A stretch of DNA of 64,000 nt, from contig LNGK01000004.1 in assembly GCA_001510575.1 (NCBI GenBank), positions 1,463,339 through 1,527,338 of the forward strand, in the 5' to 3' direction. A program made the position numbers and the translations under genes. The notes under the pieces are model-generated. The model did no database searches. It was not told the DNA's origin and was given only the letters and a program-made list of their open reading frames with translations. The DNA is from Knoxdaviesia capensis (lineage: Eukaryota > Ascomycota > Sordariomycetes > Microascales > Gondwanamycetaceae). Below, piece by piece: positions 1 through 13,535 of this stretch (the first letter of the stretch is position 1; each line of letters opens with the position of its first letter).

Positions 1-941
1 GACGCGGAGGAGCTTGACGACGCTGATGACATGGACGAAGATGATGATGAGGGGGGTGATGAGGACGGTAGCGAAGGCGATTGGGCCGACGAGGACGACG
101 AGCTCGAGCGGGAGCTGGAGCTCTCTGACGGCGAGGGTAATGCCATCGAGGTGTTCGATTACTCGACCGCCCCGCGCTTCGGATCCAGCATGTCCAGGCC
201 CGACCTCAAGAAATACATGGTGCGTCTGCCCCTCCCACCCCAGTTGCCCGTTCCCCTCTTCCCTCCCGCTCCCTACCCCCAAAAACGTAATCTAACCCCC
301 ATCCACAGTCCTCCCGCCCACCCTCCGACTCCGCAGACACCACCAACCCGCAAGGCGCCCGCCGCCGCCGCCGCAACTCCGACTCGTCCGACTCCGGGCC
401 CGAAGACTCCCGCGCCCTGCTCCGCCAAGACCTCGAACTCCGCCGCCTCCTGGCCGAATCACACCTCCTCAACCCGACGACCTTCGGCCTGTCGTCCGCC
501 GCCGCCGTGCAGCACCGCGCCCCCAAGCTCTTCGACGCCGGCCGTCTGCGCACCGCCACCGCCGATATGCGCCTCCTGCAAACGACCGCGTCGGGGAAGG
601 CGAAAGATAGCATTCGCCACCAGGTCAATGTGCCCATGGCCATCCGTAAGGGGGTCGCCGCGAAGAAGGCCCTGCGCGAGGAGAACCGTCGTAGGGATGC
701 GCGCGAGAACGGCGTCGTGCTGGAGCGCCGTGGCGGGAAGGCCCGGGTGCGCGGCGGGCGCGGACGTGGTGGTGGTTCGGGGCGGGGTCCGCGAGTTGAT
801 ATGCCGGGTATTGGTCGGATGCGCGGCGCTGAGCTGCGGCTTAGTGAGCGGGATATTCGCGGGATGGAGGGGCCGAGTCGGGGCGCTCGGGGTGGACGTG
901 GTGGCCGGGGTGGCCGGGGCGGTGGTCGCGGCCGGCGATAG
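1..941 (+). CDS. faf1: FAF1-like small-subunit ribosome biogenesis protein (5' partial)
   Basis: Two exons, <1..219 and 309..941; the intron (220-308, 89 nt) has donor ATG|GTGCGT and acceptor CCACAG. The frame is open from base 1, so the N-terminus lies outside the window. The visible protein starts with a long acidic tract, then IEVFDYSTAPRFG, then (exon 2) a QDLELRRLLAESHLL segment, a KAKDSIRHQVNVPMAIRKG block, RRRDARENGVVLER, and a C-terminal RGG-rich tail with LRLSERDIRGM. These blocks match in order those of yeast Faf1 (NDLELQQFLRESHLL, VPMHIRRGM, GGIVLSK, IVSKRDIARI), a nucleolar protein needed for 40S maturation. The RG/RGG tail (about the last 20 residues) is an RNA-binding type sequence. 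It is convergent with STE12. Family assignment is by recalled motif order, not by a search. Confidence 0.8.
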
Positions 942-1917
942 AAATAAATACACCAGAGACAGTGGTGGTCGTATATAATAATATCTGCAAGATCTGTCAG
1001 ATTAATGAAGCGAGAAGCATTGGGCATTTCCTAAGCGCCCTGCCCAGCCAGCATACTACAAGCCGTCATGTTTACAGCAACACTCCATAGAGCAGTCACT
1101 GTCTGTGTATTGTGAACCAGTTTTTTTCCATCGACTCTCCACGCACTCGTCTAGCAGAACCACCACGTCAAACACAATTCACGGCGAGTCAACCACTCCC
1201 AGGAAACAAGTAACAAGTAAACACAGCACAGCAGGCAGCATACAGCACAGCAGAAGCAACGGGGAATCAAGATGAACAGCAATATATACACATGGAATTA
1301 TTACACTCCATGCTTTTCCTAAAGTTGGAATCCCCTTCCTCCGACGGAGCAAAGATCAAAAGCCCCGTTCTATACTACCACACCGAGCAGAAAAAAAGGA
1401 AGCAATAGGAAAAGAAAAGAAGCAGAAAAGGAGACAGGAGGAAAAAAACATCAATGCTAAGAGAAAAGACAAGAATCAATAAGACGTAAGACAGAGAAGA
1501 ATAAAAAGGGTTAATAAGAAAAGGAGGGGGAAAAAAAAAAAAGGAGGACGTGTGAAATGAATCAAGACGGGCATTTTTTTAGCAACCCCGAGAGACGAGC
1601 ACGTCTTCTCTGTTCTAAGTTGCCACCAATCCTGAGCAATCGTCCCAGCCGCTATTCAAACAAAAAAAAAAGGTATGATCCGGGCCATTCAATCGTGACC
1701 AGTATAAAAACTCCCCGCGGTATGAGAATCGAAAGAAACGAAGAAGAAAAGGAAATAGAAAAAGAAAAGAGAGAACGAAAGTGGCAGCAAACATGTCAAA
1801 AATGGCTGACGTGAAAAACAAAAATACAACTCTTCAGTGTGCATTTTTACACGGCGATTGGTCGTGCATGAGAAAAAGAAAACGAAACACCGGCAAACAC
1901 AACACGAATCACAACCC
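942..1917. other. Intergenic region between convergent FAF1-like and STE12 genes
   Basis: About 1 kb between two stop codons. It holds A-rich and AG-rich runs (roughly 1380-1560 and 1660-1800) and no ORF with protein-like composition. It is expected to contain both 3' UTRs; no specific site could be placed. Confidence 0.6.
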
Positions 1918-2321
1918 CTAGTTGATTCCAATAGGCGCGCTCATCGTCATCGGCATACTCAATGTTTGCAAGCTGTTGTACGAGCCCCCTTGCATTCCGG
2001 GCATCCCACTGGACATGGAGCCGTTGGCCATCGAGCTCAGCGAGCTGGGAATGTAGGCGCTTTCCGAGCCGGGCGAGGCATCCTCGATCGAGCCGGCTTG
2101 ATCTTCTCCGGAGAAATCCTCCTCCTCCTCACCCGAAAGGTTCAGAGAGCCCTCGCCACCATCGGACCGCTCATGCGTGCGCTTGTGTCTGTAGTGAGGA
2201 GGGCATGTCAGTCAACGGTCAAGAAGAATGGTTGGTAGTGAGTGTGGAATAAGGATGGATGGTTGACGAGAACCGAGGTGAAAGAGGATGAGGAGGTGGA
2301 GAAAGATATTGGAAAGGGTGG

Positions 2322-2355
<34 letters not shown>

Positions 2356-4426
2356 TGCATATATAACAAAAAAAGAAAGTAACAAAAGAAAAGGTTTTAT
2401 CATACTGTGCTAGGTTGTCCGACCGTGAAAATGCCTTGCTACAGTTAGGGCAGATGTAGGGCTTCTCCTGGGTATGTGTTCTCACGTGTCTGGAAGAAGA
2501 GGATTTTAAGGTCAGATTTCAGGACAGGACGGGATTACAATGATACAAAGGAAATCTCTCTCAAGTCATTTGTTTGTTTCAAACCATGTGACCATCATGT
2601 TGGAAAAGATGTGTGCGTGTCGGAATTCAAGTTTAATGAATGGCAATGTTGCAGGGTGTTTCATGATGGCAATGGTTTGAGGTTCAATCAAGTTAGAGGC
2701 ACTGGGGTTTGTTGGGGATAAATTCTTACCGCTTGAGGTGCTCGAGACGCTTGAAGAGACGTCCACACGTGGGAATGGGGCAGGAGTGCGACTTCTGGGG
2801 GTAGGGACCAAGCTCCATGACGGTAGCAGACCGGGCACGGCGCACAACACCGCTGTGGCCCTGCATGCTGACGCGGGATTCCGACATATCGTCACCACCC
2901 ATCTGAGAGAAGTCCTGGGGCAGGCCCATGGGGTTCATTGGCGGGCTGCCCTCAACAGTGGGCAGAGGAGTGCCGTGTCTCGAAAGATCCAGCATCTCTT
3001 TGTGCTGCTGCTGGGCAAGAGACATGGCGTTGTACGACAGTCCCGGGGGTGAAGTGTCGGTAGACTCGTCACCGTCGCCGTAGGGGCCAACCGAAGCCGA
3101 CACCGAGCGGCGCAGGTCCGAAGGGCGGTGCTGGCCGTGCTGAACCTGGGCAGCAGCGGTAGCGGTGGCAATGGCAGTCATGGAGGGCGGGATCGACGAG
3201 CGGCGTCTCCGCTGCTTGTAGGCGGGCGAGCCCTCAATGACCGAGTACATGTTGTTGGCACCGTACGGGCGAGAGAACTGCGGGCCAGCCAGGTTGCTGG
3301 GAGGAAGCTGGATCATGCCATTGAGGGCACCAACTCCGCCCATGGGGTCGGGAATGGCAGTGTACAGGCCGGTCTCCTCGTTGGCAATGTAGGCGGGCTC
3401 GGCAGAGATGCCGAGCGCCTGCTGGGGAGGAGTGATGGGCTCGAACGAGATGCCGCGGTTGCCATACTCGTCGTAGGACGAAGACACGAACGAAGGCGCC
3501 GGCGAGTACTCCAGGGCGTAGGCAGGCATGGAGGCGTGGCGCTGGTGGGAAATGGGAACACCGTTGTGATTGTACTGAACGCGGCCAAACTCAGATTCCC
3601 TCTTGACGGCCTGGGGAGGAAGGGCTGGAGCCATGGTCATTGCCGCGGTGTAAGCTCCCATCGGGTCCAGCCCATCCACCAAAGGGGTCACGGCGTGGGG
3701 AATCATCTGCGGAGGAGGCATCGAGTCCATGGCCCGCATCACCGGGGACGCGGGCTGGGACGGGGAAAAAGACACCTGCTGGGCGTTGAACGACGACGAG
3801 TTCGCCTGTTGGGCCTTGGTAAGCTGCTCGTACAGCGATTGCGACGAGTCGTACTGGAAGGAGAGGGCGGGCTCGCTGACGGCGACAGTGGTGGCCTCCT
3901 GGCCCATCTTCTCGCGCTTGAGATCTCGCTCGAGCGCATCTAGGAAAAGACGGTCGTGGGGCACGCTGTACCAGTAGAAGACCTTCTGCTTCTTCTGGGT
4001 GCGGATGCAGTTGTTCTTGTACAGGAAGTCGAGGAACGGGCTCTTGGGCTCTTCCAGAGAGGCGTCGGTGCCGGACTTGAGGTTTCTCAAGTCGGAGAAG
4101 ATGCCCTCCTCGAACTTCTTGGAGTTCTTGACGGGACGGCCAAAGGCCTGGAAGCGGAATGACAAGCAACGCACAATGTCGGTGCCGGACACGTGGAAGA
4201 GATTGTTCCATAGCACGCACGACACGTACTCGCCGGTCGGGAGAAGGAATCTGCGGATGTACTGGTCGGGTTGCCAGTCGACGGGGGCCGAGATGAGGAA
4301 GTATTTCAAGTTGTCCACCTGTTGCAGGGCAACCTGGGCGTCGTGTGGGAGGGCTTGTTGAGCCTCGGTGCTCAACATGAAGGTTTCGGGCTTTTGTGGC
4401 GCCATGGCGGCGTTTTGGGAATACAT
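1918..4426 (-). CDS. ste12: STE12 homeodomain-like / C2H2 transcription factor
   Basis: Three exons on the minus strand: 4426..2730, 2489..2406, 2188..1918 (683 aa). Introns of 240 and 217 nt have GTAAGA and GTATGA donors and CAG acceptors. Residues about 15-180 form the STE12 DNA-binding domain ([60 protein letters not shown]). The middle is a Ser/Pro/Gln-rich low-complexity region. Two C2H2 fingers lie at about 549-571 (C-x4-C-x12-H-x3-H) and 579-599 (C-x2-C-x12-H-x3-H), followed by an acidic and Ser/Gly/Met-rich tail. Ste12 with C-terminal fingers is the filamentous-fungal form. It acts in the nucleus downstream of the Fus3/Kss1-type MAPK in mating, appressorium or invasive growth. Exon 2 is 84 nt, and both of its introns are phase 2, so it can be skipped in frame. 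The start was chosen as the first ATG, 14 codons before the domain; a second ATG at codon 8 is possible. Confidence 0.95.
2323..2353. repeat. (GAT)10 microsatellite in STE12 intron 2
   Basis: About ten uninterrupted GAT units lie inside the 217-nt intron that precedes the last STE12 exon. Confidence 0.95.
2406..2489 (-). other. 84-nt cassette exon carrying STE12 zinc finger 2
   Basis: This exon supplies the distal His pair of finger 1 and nearly all of finger 2. It starts and ends in phase 2. Joining exon 1 (ending CG) directly to exon 3 (starting A CAC AAG CGC ACG CAT) keeps the frame and recreates a complete single finger, because exon 3 also begins with an H-K-R-T-H motif. Confidence 0.75.
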
Positions 4427-6923
4427 TGTGAAAGATAGAAAAAAGGAAAAAAAGGAGACAAATAAAAGGTGAAGTAAGAGAAAGAGTGAAAGATTTCTTG
4501 ACGGTTGGAGAGCGTACAGCTCGCCCAGATGAAGGGCAGGAGCGGCGAGAAGATCAGATGCCCACGAGGACGATCTTCAGAGCGCGCGTCCTAAAAAAGT
4601 TGAGAATTGTGTGATGGCGAGCAGATTCGGACGAAACACCGGAGAGAAGAGCGACGGTTCCAGTCCGCAAAAATTGACTCCGAAAGTATGTCTCGAGATA
4701 TATCGACCGAGTTGGCGTGTAAGAGGTCGAAGCAGTTGCTTGGGGAGGATAGATTCGGGCGCAGCCAACAAATATATCCAGAGCTGACTGAAAGATTGGA
4801 GATTTTCCCAGATGGAAAATTGAAATGCTTGGGAAAGTAGAAGAAATAGTGGATAGCAAGATGATATATGCGAAAATCAGTTGCGGTAGTCGAGTCCAGC
4901 CCGGCTGATGACAAGAGAAAAAATTGGATCGGGAACTCTGGTATATAAGAGAAAAATAAAATGTCCGACTCAAGGGGCCCTGTTGCAACCCGAAGGGAGA
5001 GAGAAGAAGAAAGAATATTTGAAATATAAGGAATATATATAAGTGAACAATTGGAGGAGGCGGCTCGTGGTTCCTTTTTCGGCAATGGGTCGACAAAAAG
5101 AGGAAGAATGAAGAGAGAGATGAATCAAGCCGGCGAAGATCCTATTAACGATCAATGATCACAGTCCAAGTCGACAGGCGTGACTTTAATATTTCCGAGT
5201 GGGTGTACGGAATTGAACAATGATGGCCGTCGAGGCAGATCGGGTGAACAGTAACAGTGATGATTAACAGGAGTAAAAGAGAGAGTCCGCGAAATATTCT
5301 TCAGTGGAGGGGGGTATCGAGAGAAACAGGGGGGTCGAATCAATTATGGGAGAGAGTTCGTAGAAACAAAAAAAAGAACAAGCGTCTTCGTTTTCGGTCT
5401 ATCGTGTCAATTAAGAAAAATTCCGATATCGTGGGAGCGAGAGAGAGAGAGAAAGATGATAGTATAAGCCCGCGTGTTCGTTGCTCATCAAACAGAAGCC
5501 AAGGTCAAAAGCAGAGATCGACTTTGAGATGGACGATTCTGCGACGACAAGTGTCTGATGTGAGGGAAGGATAGAAAATGGGACAAGGGCCGTGAACACT
5601 TGATGATATTCTAGGAGAATTACGGGGAAGAGAAGATAGGGAATATCTTTTTATAAATGATAAGAGATAGATAGAGCGGAAGAGGAAGGACGAATGTATA
5701 AGAATAGAAAGCCAACTCCAGGAAAGAAAAGGAGAGAGGAGGGCTGATGATGAATGAAAAAGAAGATGCGTAGAGAACAGAAAAAAAACAGCACAACGAG
5801 AGAAAGAAGAAAAAAGAGAGAGAGAAAGGAAAAGCAAAAAACGATCTGAAGAGAAGAGAAGAGAAAAAAAGAATAATAATAAAAAAGGAGACGAGCAGGG
5901 GAGGGAAGGAAATAAAATAGAACGACGAAATATACTGGCAAGGGAGGAAGGGTTCGATAAGCGGCTTTGCGCACAGTACGGCACTGTACAGTAGAGTGGG
6001 AAGGAACGACAGACAATGAGAGCAAGAGGGAAAAAAGTGGGAAGGCACAGAGTAGCAGAGAGGGAAAGCGCGAGGTGAAGGGGGGGCGTTTGGTTTAATG
6101 AGATGCCCACTTTGCACGGTACAAGAACAGACACAGAGAGGAAGGAACGGGCGAAGGCAAGCTGGGAGAAGGGGCTTTGACTCTTTTTGGGGGGGGAGGG
6201 GGGGGAGGGGTGGAAGAGGACCGGGGGTGTGGCAGAGCAAAGCAGAAGCACGAAGAAGGAAAGAACGAGCTACCTGTGAGTGAGAGGCAGGAACACGGCA
6301 AGCAGAAAGGAAGGAACGAGACTGGGACGGAAAAGCTGCACAGGGGCCAGAGCCCAGAGAACGAAGCGGTACATAGCCATTCAGTTATCTATACAGCAAA
6401 ACACGAAGTACTCCCTCCGAAGACGGGCTGTTCGCCACGCAAACACATGGACTTGTCCGCCCATTGTCCTGCATGTCTTTGACGTCTCCACGATTCAGCA
6501 ACAGCACCGCACCTCTGGTCGTCAGCCAGAGACAGCCAGCATTTGAAAAAAGTCTAGGCCTCTTTCCCCGGGAGCAGCGTGCGTCAGTCCGGTGCGGTGC
6601 CTGAATCTGCGAGAGCTGGCCCTGAGGAGGCCCCGAAGCTAGAATACAGCGGGTTTTAGCCCACATCCAGGAACACGTTGGTTTAGTGTGCGACCAGCGG
6701 GTTCGGCGGCGTTCCTGGCACTAAAAGAGCGTGTACGCAGATTAGGGGCCCGAGGGCTTCGTGCTAACGGGTGCGAAATGGAAAAGGGCAAGTGCGTGCT
6801 GCTGTAAGTTACACGTAAGCGTTATTGGACAGGCAGGCACGACCGACTGAAGAGCAGCATGATGATGGGCAATTTACAGTGCTCGGGCACACGATCTTAC
6901 ACAGTACGCTCGGATTTTCTGGG

Positions 6924-6957
6924 TGTGTACAGTACTGTACTGAACAGTACTGTATTT
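6924..6957. repeat. Overlapping TACAGTACTGTA palindromes
   Basis: A perfect TACAGTACTGTA palindrome is followed 5 nt later by another ACAGTACTGT palindrome. The same core recurs at about 7592, 7695, 8295, 10525, 15885 and 18028 in the same gene-free region. Confidence 0.7.
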
Positions 6958-7694
6958 AATTGCGTGCATGCTGGTGTTCCTTCCCTTGCTTTTGGCGGGC
7001 TGTCATGGATGATGCCAGCCATATAACGCATCGTGATGAGTTGTACCGTACGAAGGATAACATGTTGATTAGGTACATTGCAGTAGCAGAGCAGTCAGTG
7101 TTATGCATGTGCTTGATGCTTGCCCTTATGAGGCACACACCGCAAATATGTGCTATGATGATAGCGATTGCAGAGACGAACCACAGTCAAGCTCCGAAAC
7201 CCACCAGCAAGGAGCAAGGAGCAAACACGCAAAGAAGACCGCCGGGTCTAGTTCGGAAACAGTGTTTGTGTTCTGTTCTCTCCGTCGGCGTTTTTGTTTC
7301 CTGACTATGCCGGGCGGCCAACGACAATTGCCATTATGTATCTCTATGTGTGCGTATATAAGTGTACAGCGCTATATTACAACCCGGCAAACTCACCGTG
7401 CTCCGGAGCAGGCCCAAACACCGTCGACAGGAAAACCCGCAGCAGCTGTGGTGGATGAATGTGAAACGGGCCCCGCGCGGAAGCCAGTTTGTCTAGAACG
7501 GCCGGATGGTCCGTCCGTAGCAAAAGTGCGTGTATGTATCCTCAGGGCGATGAAGCCGGCAGAGGTACATACTAAGCCATCATGTGTGTACTGTACTATA
7601 GTCCGGATTCGTAGTCTCGGAGAGGTGCACATGCACGCACAATGCGGACAATGGAGGAGTGGCAGCCGTGCTTTGTTCCTGTGGTTCGGTGATA

Positions 7695-7719
7695 GTACAG
7701 TACAGTACAGTACATGTAC
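7695..7719. repeat. (GTACA) tandem motif array
   Basis: Four consecutive GTACA units at 5-nt spacing, ending in ATGTAC, in the gene-free region. This is the densest copy of the TACAGTAC motif. Confidence 0.8.
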
Positions 7720-10700
7720 TTAGTAGTGGCGGGGAGGGCAGGAGGGATTCAAAGTGGCTGCATGTTGTATGCTTGTCGACGGACATTTTCTCACCGACCG
7801 CGCCCCTGGTGCCTGTGCCTGTGCCTGTATCTGTACATGTACGTAAAACCAAACACTACCGTGAACAGGTGGTTGATGTGTCTCTTTTTCTTTGCCTTTC
7901 TGTTGCCGGTACAGCCAGCTGGCTGCAGCTGCGGCTGGGACTATGCGGGGAAGAGCACCTCATCCAGGAAATCGCAGTATCTGGAACCCTCGGAGGCAGG
8001 TTTGAGATCGTACGCTGTTTCTGGTCGTTCCGGAGAAGCTCGACCACGGGGATAAATGGGAAAGAGAGACTCCAAAAAAGCAGAAGGCTGATTTCCGGGC
8101 TGGTGGGGACGTTGAACACTGGAGAGAGAGAGAGAACCCTAAGCCAACTTCCCGAGGTTGACTTTCCTTGCGCGGGGCGAGAGGAGCTGCATGCACTTTA
8201 AAGTTCGTCTCTCCGAGTAACCTCTATCACGACTAACACAGATACCTTAGTCCGAGTAGATATATGGAAGCCCACTTCCGAAAGTGACGTTGACTACACT
8301 ACAGTACTGTACATGTTATGTGCAGTACCTCCTCGTCGGTGATATCACACACACCCCCCATGTTGGCGATAAAGCCCCGACCACAACGACCACCAGAGCA
8401 GCAGATCGACAAGACTGCGAGTGCAGGGTGCTGATCCGGCCTGCTAGGGCGTGCAAAGAACGCCGACGACGAGCCAGTTCAGGCGGAGATAAAAATGAAG
8501 AGGAAGCACAGCGCGGTGAGAGCGAGCATGAGGATCACCCCACCGCGCAGATCTGCATTCGCCTAAATCAGGATATATTGAGCAGCAGGAAGAGGGAGTT
8601 CATCAGTTCTGACTAGCGCCGTGGTCTTTCTTCAGTAGGGCTCTCTTTTTTTTTTTTTTTCTTTTTTTGGCTGGGAGGGCCACGGTTTGTTTCATGTGGT
8701 TGACGGGTGGCGATCAAACAGGCACCAAGCAATGCTTCAGGAACGGTCACCTTCAAGTGACGGTGGATGCAGGTTAGACCCTAAGGGGTTTTTTGCAGAA
8801 AGCCGCACACTGTCCTGCACACTGTTGGTCGTATCAAAAAAAGAAAGTCACGGAGCACGAAGAGATGCATCGTGTGGCCGCCCTTCTCGTCTGTTTCTTG
8901 TGTGTGGTTCTCGCTTGTGGGGTGGTACAATGCAAGAGACAACTGGAAAGGGCCAGCGCGAAAGCGAAAGGGAAAAATAAAAATAAAATAAAAGAGAGAG
9001 AGAGGGGGGGACACGCAAATCACAGCCACGGCTCGCTGTGGTCCAACCAAAGCGTGCGCGAGACGCTCTGTACCACGACCAGGGCTGAGAACAAGTGAAA
9101 AAAGGGAAAATAAAAATAAAAGCAAAAATAAAATAGAATAGAATAAAATAGAATAAAAATTGCAATGTGGTTACTGGCTAGGTACGGACGGGTGTTCCTG
9201 CGTGGTAGATTGGCTGGTGGCGACCTCTCGCGAGCGTCTCTGTGTTTATGCCTTAACGTCTTATGCGCGGTGGTTCGCAAGTTTACGGCACAAGAACGCA
9301 GCAAAAGCACCAGTCCCGACGGTGTGATTTGCCGGGAGTGGTCCGGTCTCACTGGGTCTGGCCAGCGCAGCGTGTGTGCGTGTCTCTCTCAGTCTGGAAG
9401 TGCATGTTAGTTCGCAGCCAATAGCCAGGCCAACCCAAAAGAGACAGACAGAGCAGAGGTCGGTGGTGGTGGCCCGCAAAAGGAAAGCAACAGATAGTGG
9501 TGTGACAATCACAAAGAGACTTCTGAAGCATTGTTTGAGGACGCTGCGCTGGCTAGAGTCGCACCCGCCCACCGCCCCCAAAAGAAGGCGAAACAACGTG
9601 TTCCTGTTTCTCTCGTCTCCGGACCACAGCCTATCACCGCACACACGCTCTGTTAGAAGGGCCTCTGTGCGCACAGCCACACGTAATGCAGATACAAAGA
9701 AAGGCCAGCGAGGCGCCAAGTTCCTGTCAGTTGCTTTTTTTTTTTTTTTTTCGGAAATGCAAATGCAAGAGCCAAAAGAATGCAGTCGCAGGCCAGGTGA
9801 CGATTGGACGAAACCGCATCAGAAAGAAGGAAAAGCAAAGGGAAAGAGACCGGTCACGTCACCCACTGGTCATCGAGGGACACTTTGGCGGACGGGATAA
9901 ATAACAGAGAAGACGAAAAAAAAAAAAAAAGAAAAAGAAAGAAAAAATGTAAAACAATGCAGCCGCTCCACTGTTTCCCGCCAATCACAGGTGCAGCCCG
10001 CCCAGGCATATCAGGCGGGTATTATAGGTGGGCGGCGAACCACAGGGTCTACGAACGAGAGAGAGAGAAAGAAAGAAAATAGACAATATGCATGTCCAGC
10101 ACATGAGACTAAAAAAAAAAAAAGAGGGCCTCGAACAAGTGGCTACGAGAGAAACGGACAGGACCACCTGCGGGTAGCTCTGGGCATGGGCTGGCCATAA
10201 ACAGAAAGCGCGCCCAAACGGCCAGACTCTCGGCGGGCTTCTGGCCAGACTGCCGGCGTGGGTGAAGGTGCGGAAGGAGCGAGCAGCGTTTGCTGGCTCT
10301 TGCATTAACTCTGCCTCTCTGGTTCTGCTCCCTTCCCTCTTCTTTGGTCAGGTTCCGTACATCGGAAGAAGGCCAGCTGAACACTTTCACGGAAAGTGCC
10401 CCCTCCCCCCTCCCCCCTTCCACGCTTCGTGCCTTCCCTCTCCCCTCCGCCACGACATACAGACATGCACGTGAGAGCGAGCGCCAGTGTGTTCAAATGA
10501 GCAGTGGAGAAGCGGTAGGTATGGAGTACATACAGTACAAACGGACAGCCCGCAGCAGCGCCGGAGTTGCAGCAACCGCAGAGAAGAATGGCCTGGGTCG
10601 AATCAGCAGGACACGGAAAAGGGAACGAGCGCGCGCGAACAGAGAAAATGGACGACAAGCGATATTACGCCGATGCGGGCTTTTTTGGTTTATTTTTGGG

Positions 10701-12690
10701 CCGCCGCCCATTGTCATTACGGCCGCATTAATACGCAGTGGAGTAGAGCAGGAGAGAGACGAGTCTTATCAAGAAAGAGAGTGAGTGGTGGGTGGGTGGG
10801 CTATTCTTAACCCTCCCGCCCACCTCGGGTTGTTAGAGTCTTCTGAGGCAATACGCCAGGAGCGTTTCAGAAAAGTTCTAGTCAGGGGTGGTGGTACGTA
10901 CCTTTTCTGCTTGCTTGTTCTTGCTTTTTCTTGGGATGTGGGGCCGGGCCATCCAATCCAGCAGGCGCAGTTTTGGGGAAAGAACAGTGTGGGTGCCTGA
11001 GGCGGCGACTTTCATCTTCGCTGATGACAAAAGGATGCGAGCGAGGACAGGCAGGAACAGAGTCGCTTATGCTGGGGAATGCAATGCCCCCCCCTTTTTT
11101 GTTCGCCGGCGTTACCGGTGCTCGTCGTAAGTATGTATGCATGTATCGAGGGTATGCAGATATGGAGAGGTTGTGTGGTGGTGGTCACGTGTGGCCGCGT
11201 GAAGATGCGAGCTTCTCTTGTGCTTGATTGCTGCATGTTACACCCACTCAACGACTCAACGCCGGCTTCTCATGCAGCGAGCCACACGAGACACAGCCAT
11301 CGCTACTCTGTCGTTGTCTGTCCGTCTGTCGTCCTCGCTTGCTGGCATCGTATCATTTGACTGGAAATTCCACCACCACCACCACTACCACCACCACCAC
11401 GCGTTCACACCGCCGCCGACAAGCTGCAGCCCGACACGAACTCTACGCGTCAAAGTTGATGATGGGGACAATGGTGGACGACTAGGCCGGAGACAGAGAG
11501 CTGCTCATTCTCCAACGGTGATGATAATCTCTGGCCATTTTTCTAAATGGAGTCCGTTTAGGTCTCCGTACCACAGCATCGCACACAGCGCAGCACCCGT
11601 GCCTCAATAGAGCCCTCGAGCTTCTCTCTCTCCACTGCTTAAATTATATGCACGGACTGTGCTCAACCACCCACCACCTGCATCCATCTTAGGCACTGAA
11701 AAGAGCTTGTCTCTTCGTTGTGTCCGTCTCTCTCTCCCCAATTTTTGTGCTCCTGTGCACAATAGCACAGACCCAAGCTGCAGAGCTGCTCATTTCTTTT
11801 TTCTGCTCGTGACCGTTACATGCAATTTTAAAAAATGTACCTCAGATGTCGTGCACAACGCTTTGCTGGATGTTACCGTGTTAGTTACCATGCTGTCCAG
11901 AAAAACACACCAGCAAGACAGAGACGAAAAGGGGGTTCCTGCTTGACACGTTCGATTTTGTTCAAAAGGCCGCGAACGTGGACGGGTCTCTGGGCGTGCG
12001 GGTGGGTATGTATGAGAGCACAGAGCACAGCAATCTGCGAATTATTGACTGGTAATTTCACCTGGCTGATAGCACGGGCAATAGGGTGAGCTTTAGGACC
12101 TCCAGCTATGATCTCCAGCTGTGGCAGAGATCAGTGATATCGCTGCGAGGGACAGCTACAGCTGCTGCTTCGGGCGTAGTGTTCGCTGGCTTACGCCCTG
12201 AAGTTTCGCACACACATCCCTCTATCAACACACACACAAAGAAGTGTCTCAACACTGTGTCTGTCCAGGGGAATGCAATGGAACCCCGCTGGAATGGGCG
12301 TAATCAATGGCCCAGCGGTCCCTTTCCCCCCCTCTCGCTCTCGCTGCTCCCTGGCCGGAAGAAGCTCCAACAACAACAGGTGTCTGCCCTAGCAATATCT
12401 GGCATCTCGGGTGGGAGAAACGACAGCACGTCAAGTGTCGGCCAGGCACATCCACAGCGTCTGGTTTTGTGTTGACGACCCTTTCCAAGTCTGTCCAATA
12501 AGGGCGTGAAGGAGTGTGCCGATCTGCTGATTGGGCCCACGGGAAGGATGGAGATACACGCTTCCCGCAAAGTTAAGGTTATATTTATACATAGCTCCAG
12601 GGAAGAAGAGAAATGCCACAGAACAATCCAAAACACCAACAATCCAAATCCGACGCAGCGTTTCCAAAGTGCTTCCCGGTGAAGAAAAAT

Positions 12691-12720
12691 CCCCCCCCCC
12701 CCCCCCCAAAAAAAAAAAAA
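12691..12720. repeat. C17-A13 homopolymer junction
   Basis: Seventeen C residues run directly into thirteen A residues. Length errors in assembly are likely here. Confidence 0.9.
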
Positions 12721-13523
12721 TCCAAAACAGCTGCCCAGCAAGATTGGACTTGCTGCGGTTTAGGCGCCGGGCCCGCCCCACGAAGCGAACGAAGAAGAAG
12801 CCAGAACGCCCTCTCAAACAGCCGCCGGCGTACAGAGCCGTTTCTGGTGGCGAGTGGGCGCCGGCCAATGGGAGGGCCGGAGATAGCCGTGGCCGCTTGG
12901 TGTGCGGCTGCTATTTATGTACATATTTACAGTATCCGGCCTTGCTGCTAGCAACCCCATGTCTGGTGCTTAACTGCCCGTGAAATTGGCCTGTGGGTGG
13001 GAGAGCTGCTGCTGCTGGTTAGACGCCGGCGGGCGTGTGTGGGCGGAGTCGCGATGGTGGCCTATCGTTGCGGTGTCGCCTGGTTTTTTCTTCATCTGCG
13101 AAATGCACGTCTTCCGGGTCCGCGGGAACAGCGTGTGGGTTGGGTCTGTCTTCTGGGGGGGATTTCGGCGCTCGGCGTCCCGCGCAAGCAGAGTAGACGC
13201 TCTAGATGGGCCCCGCCCGCCCGTCCATCTGCAGATGAAGGGCTCTCGACGATGGCCCACGCTTGTGGATGTCTTCTGCGGCCGGCTTGCGTGACCTGCA
13301 ATCCCTGGCCCGGCGGGTAGGCGCATTGTGTTGTTTTTTTAGTTCTTTTTTTTGGGTTTTCCTTTTTTTCTTTTTTTTTTTTTTCGTCAGTTGGGCATGT
13401 CTGGTGTGCGGGCCAGGGCGGTGAACTTGGGAGAAGACATCTCGGTAGCGTGTTCAGCCGATGCAGAGGGGGAAAGCAAATGTCCTGCGGCGGCTGGAGC
13501 GAAGGGGCGATACCCGCGTTGTG

Positions 13524-13535
13524 TTAGGGTTAGGG
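13524..13535. repeat. Two tandem TTAGGG units
   Basis: TTAGGGTTAGGG followed by TTTA: a short interstitial copy of the fungal telomere unit, one of many single copies in intergenic DNA of this window. Confidence 0.85.

Noticed and set aside
7659..10784. Several 160-180-codon open frames in the gene-free region
   Set aside because: Low-complexity, no motifs, overlap in several frames, and no splice pattern linking them.
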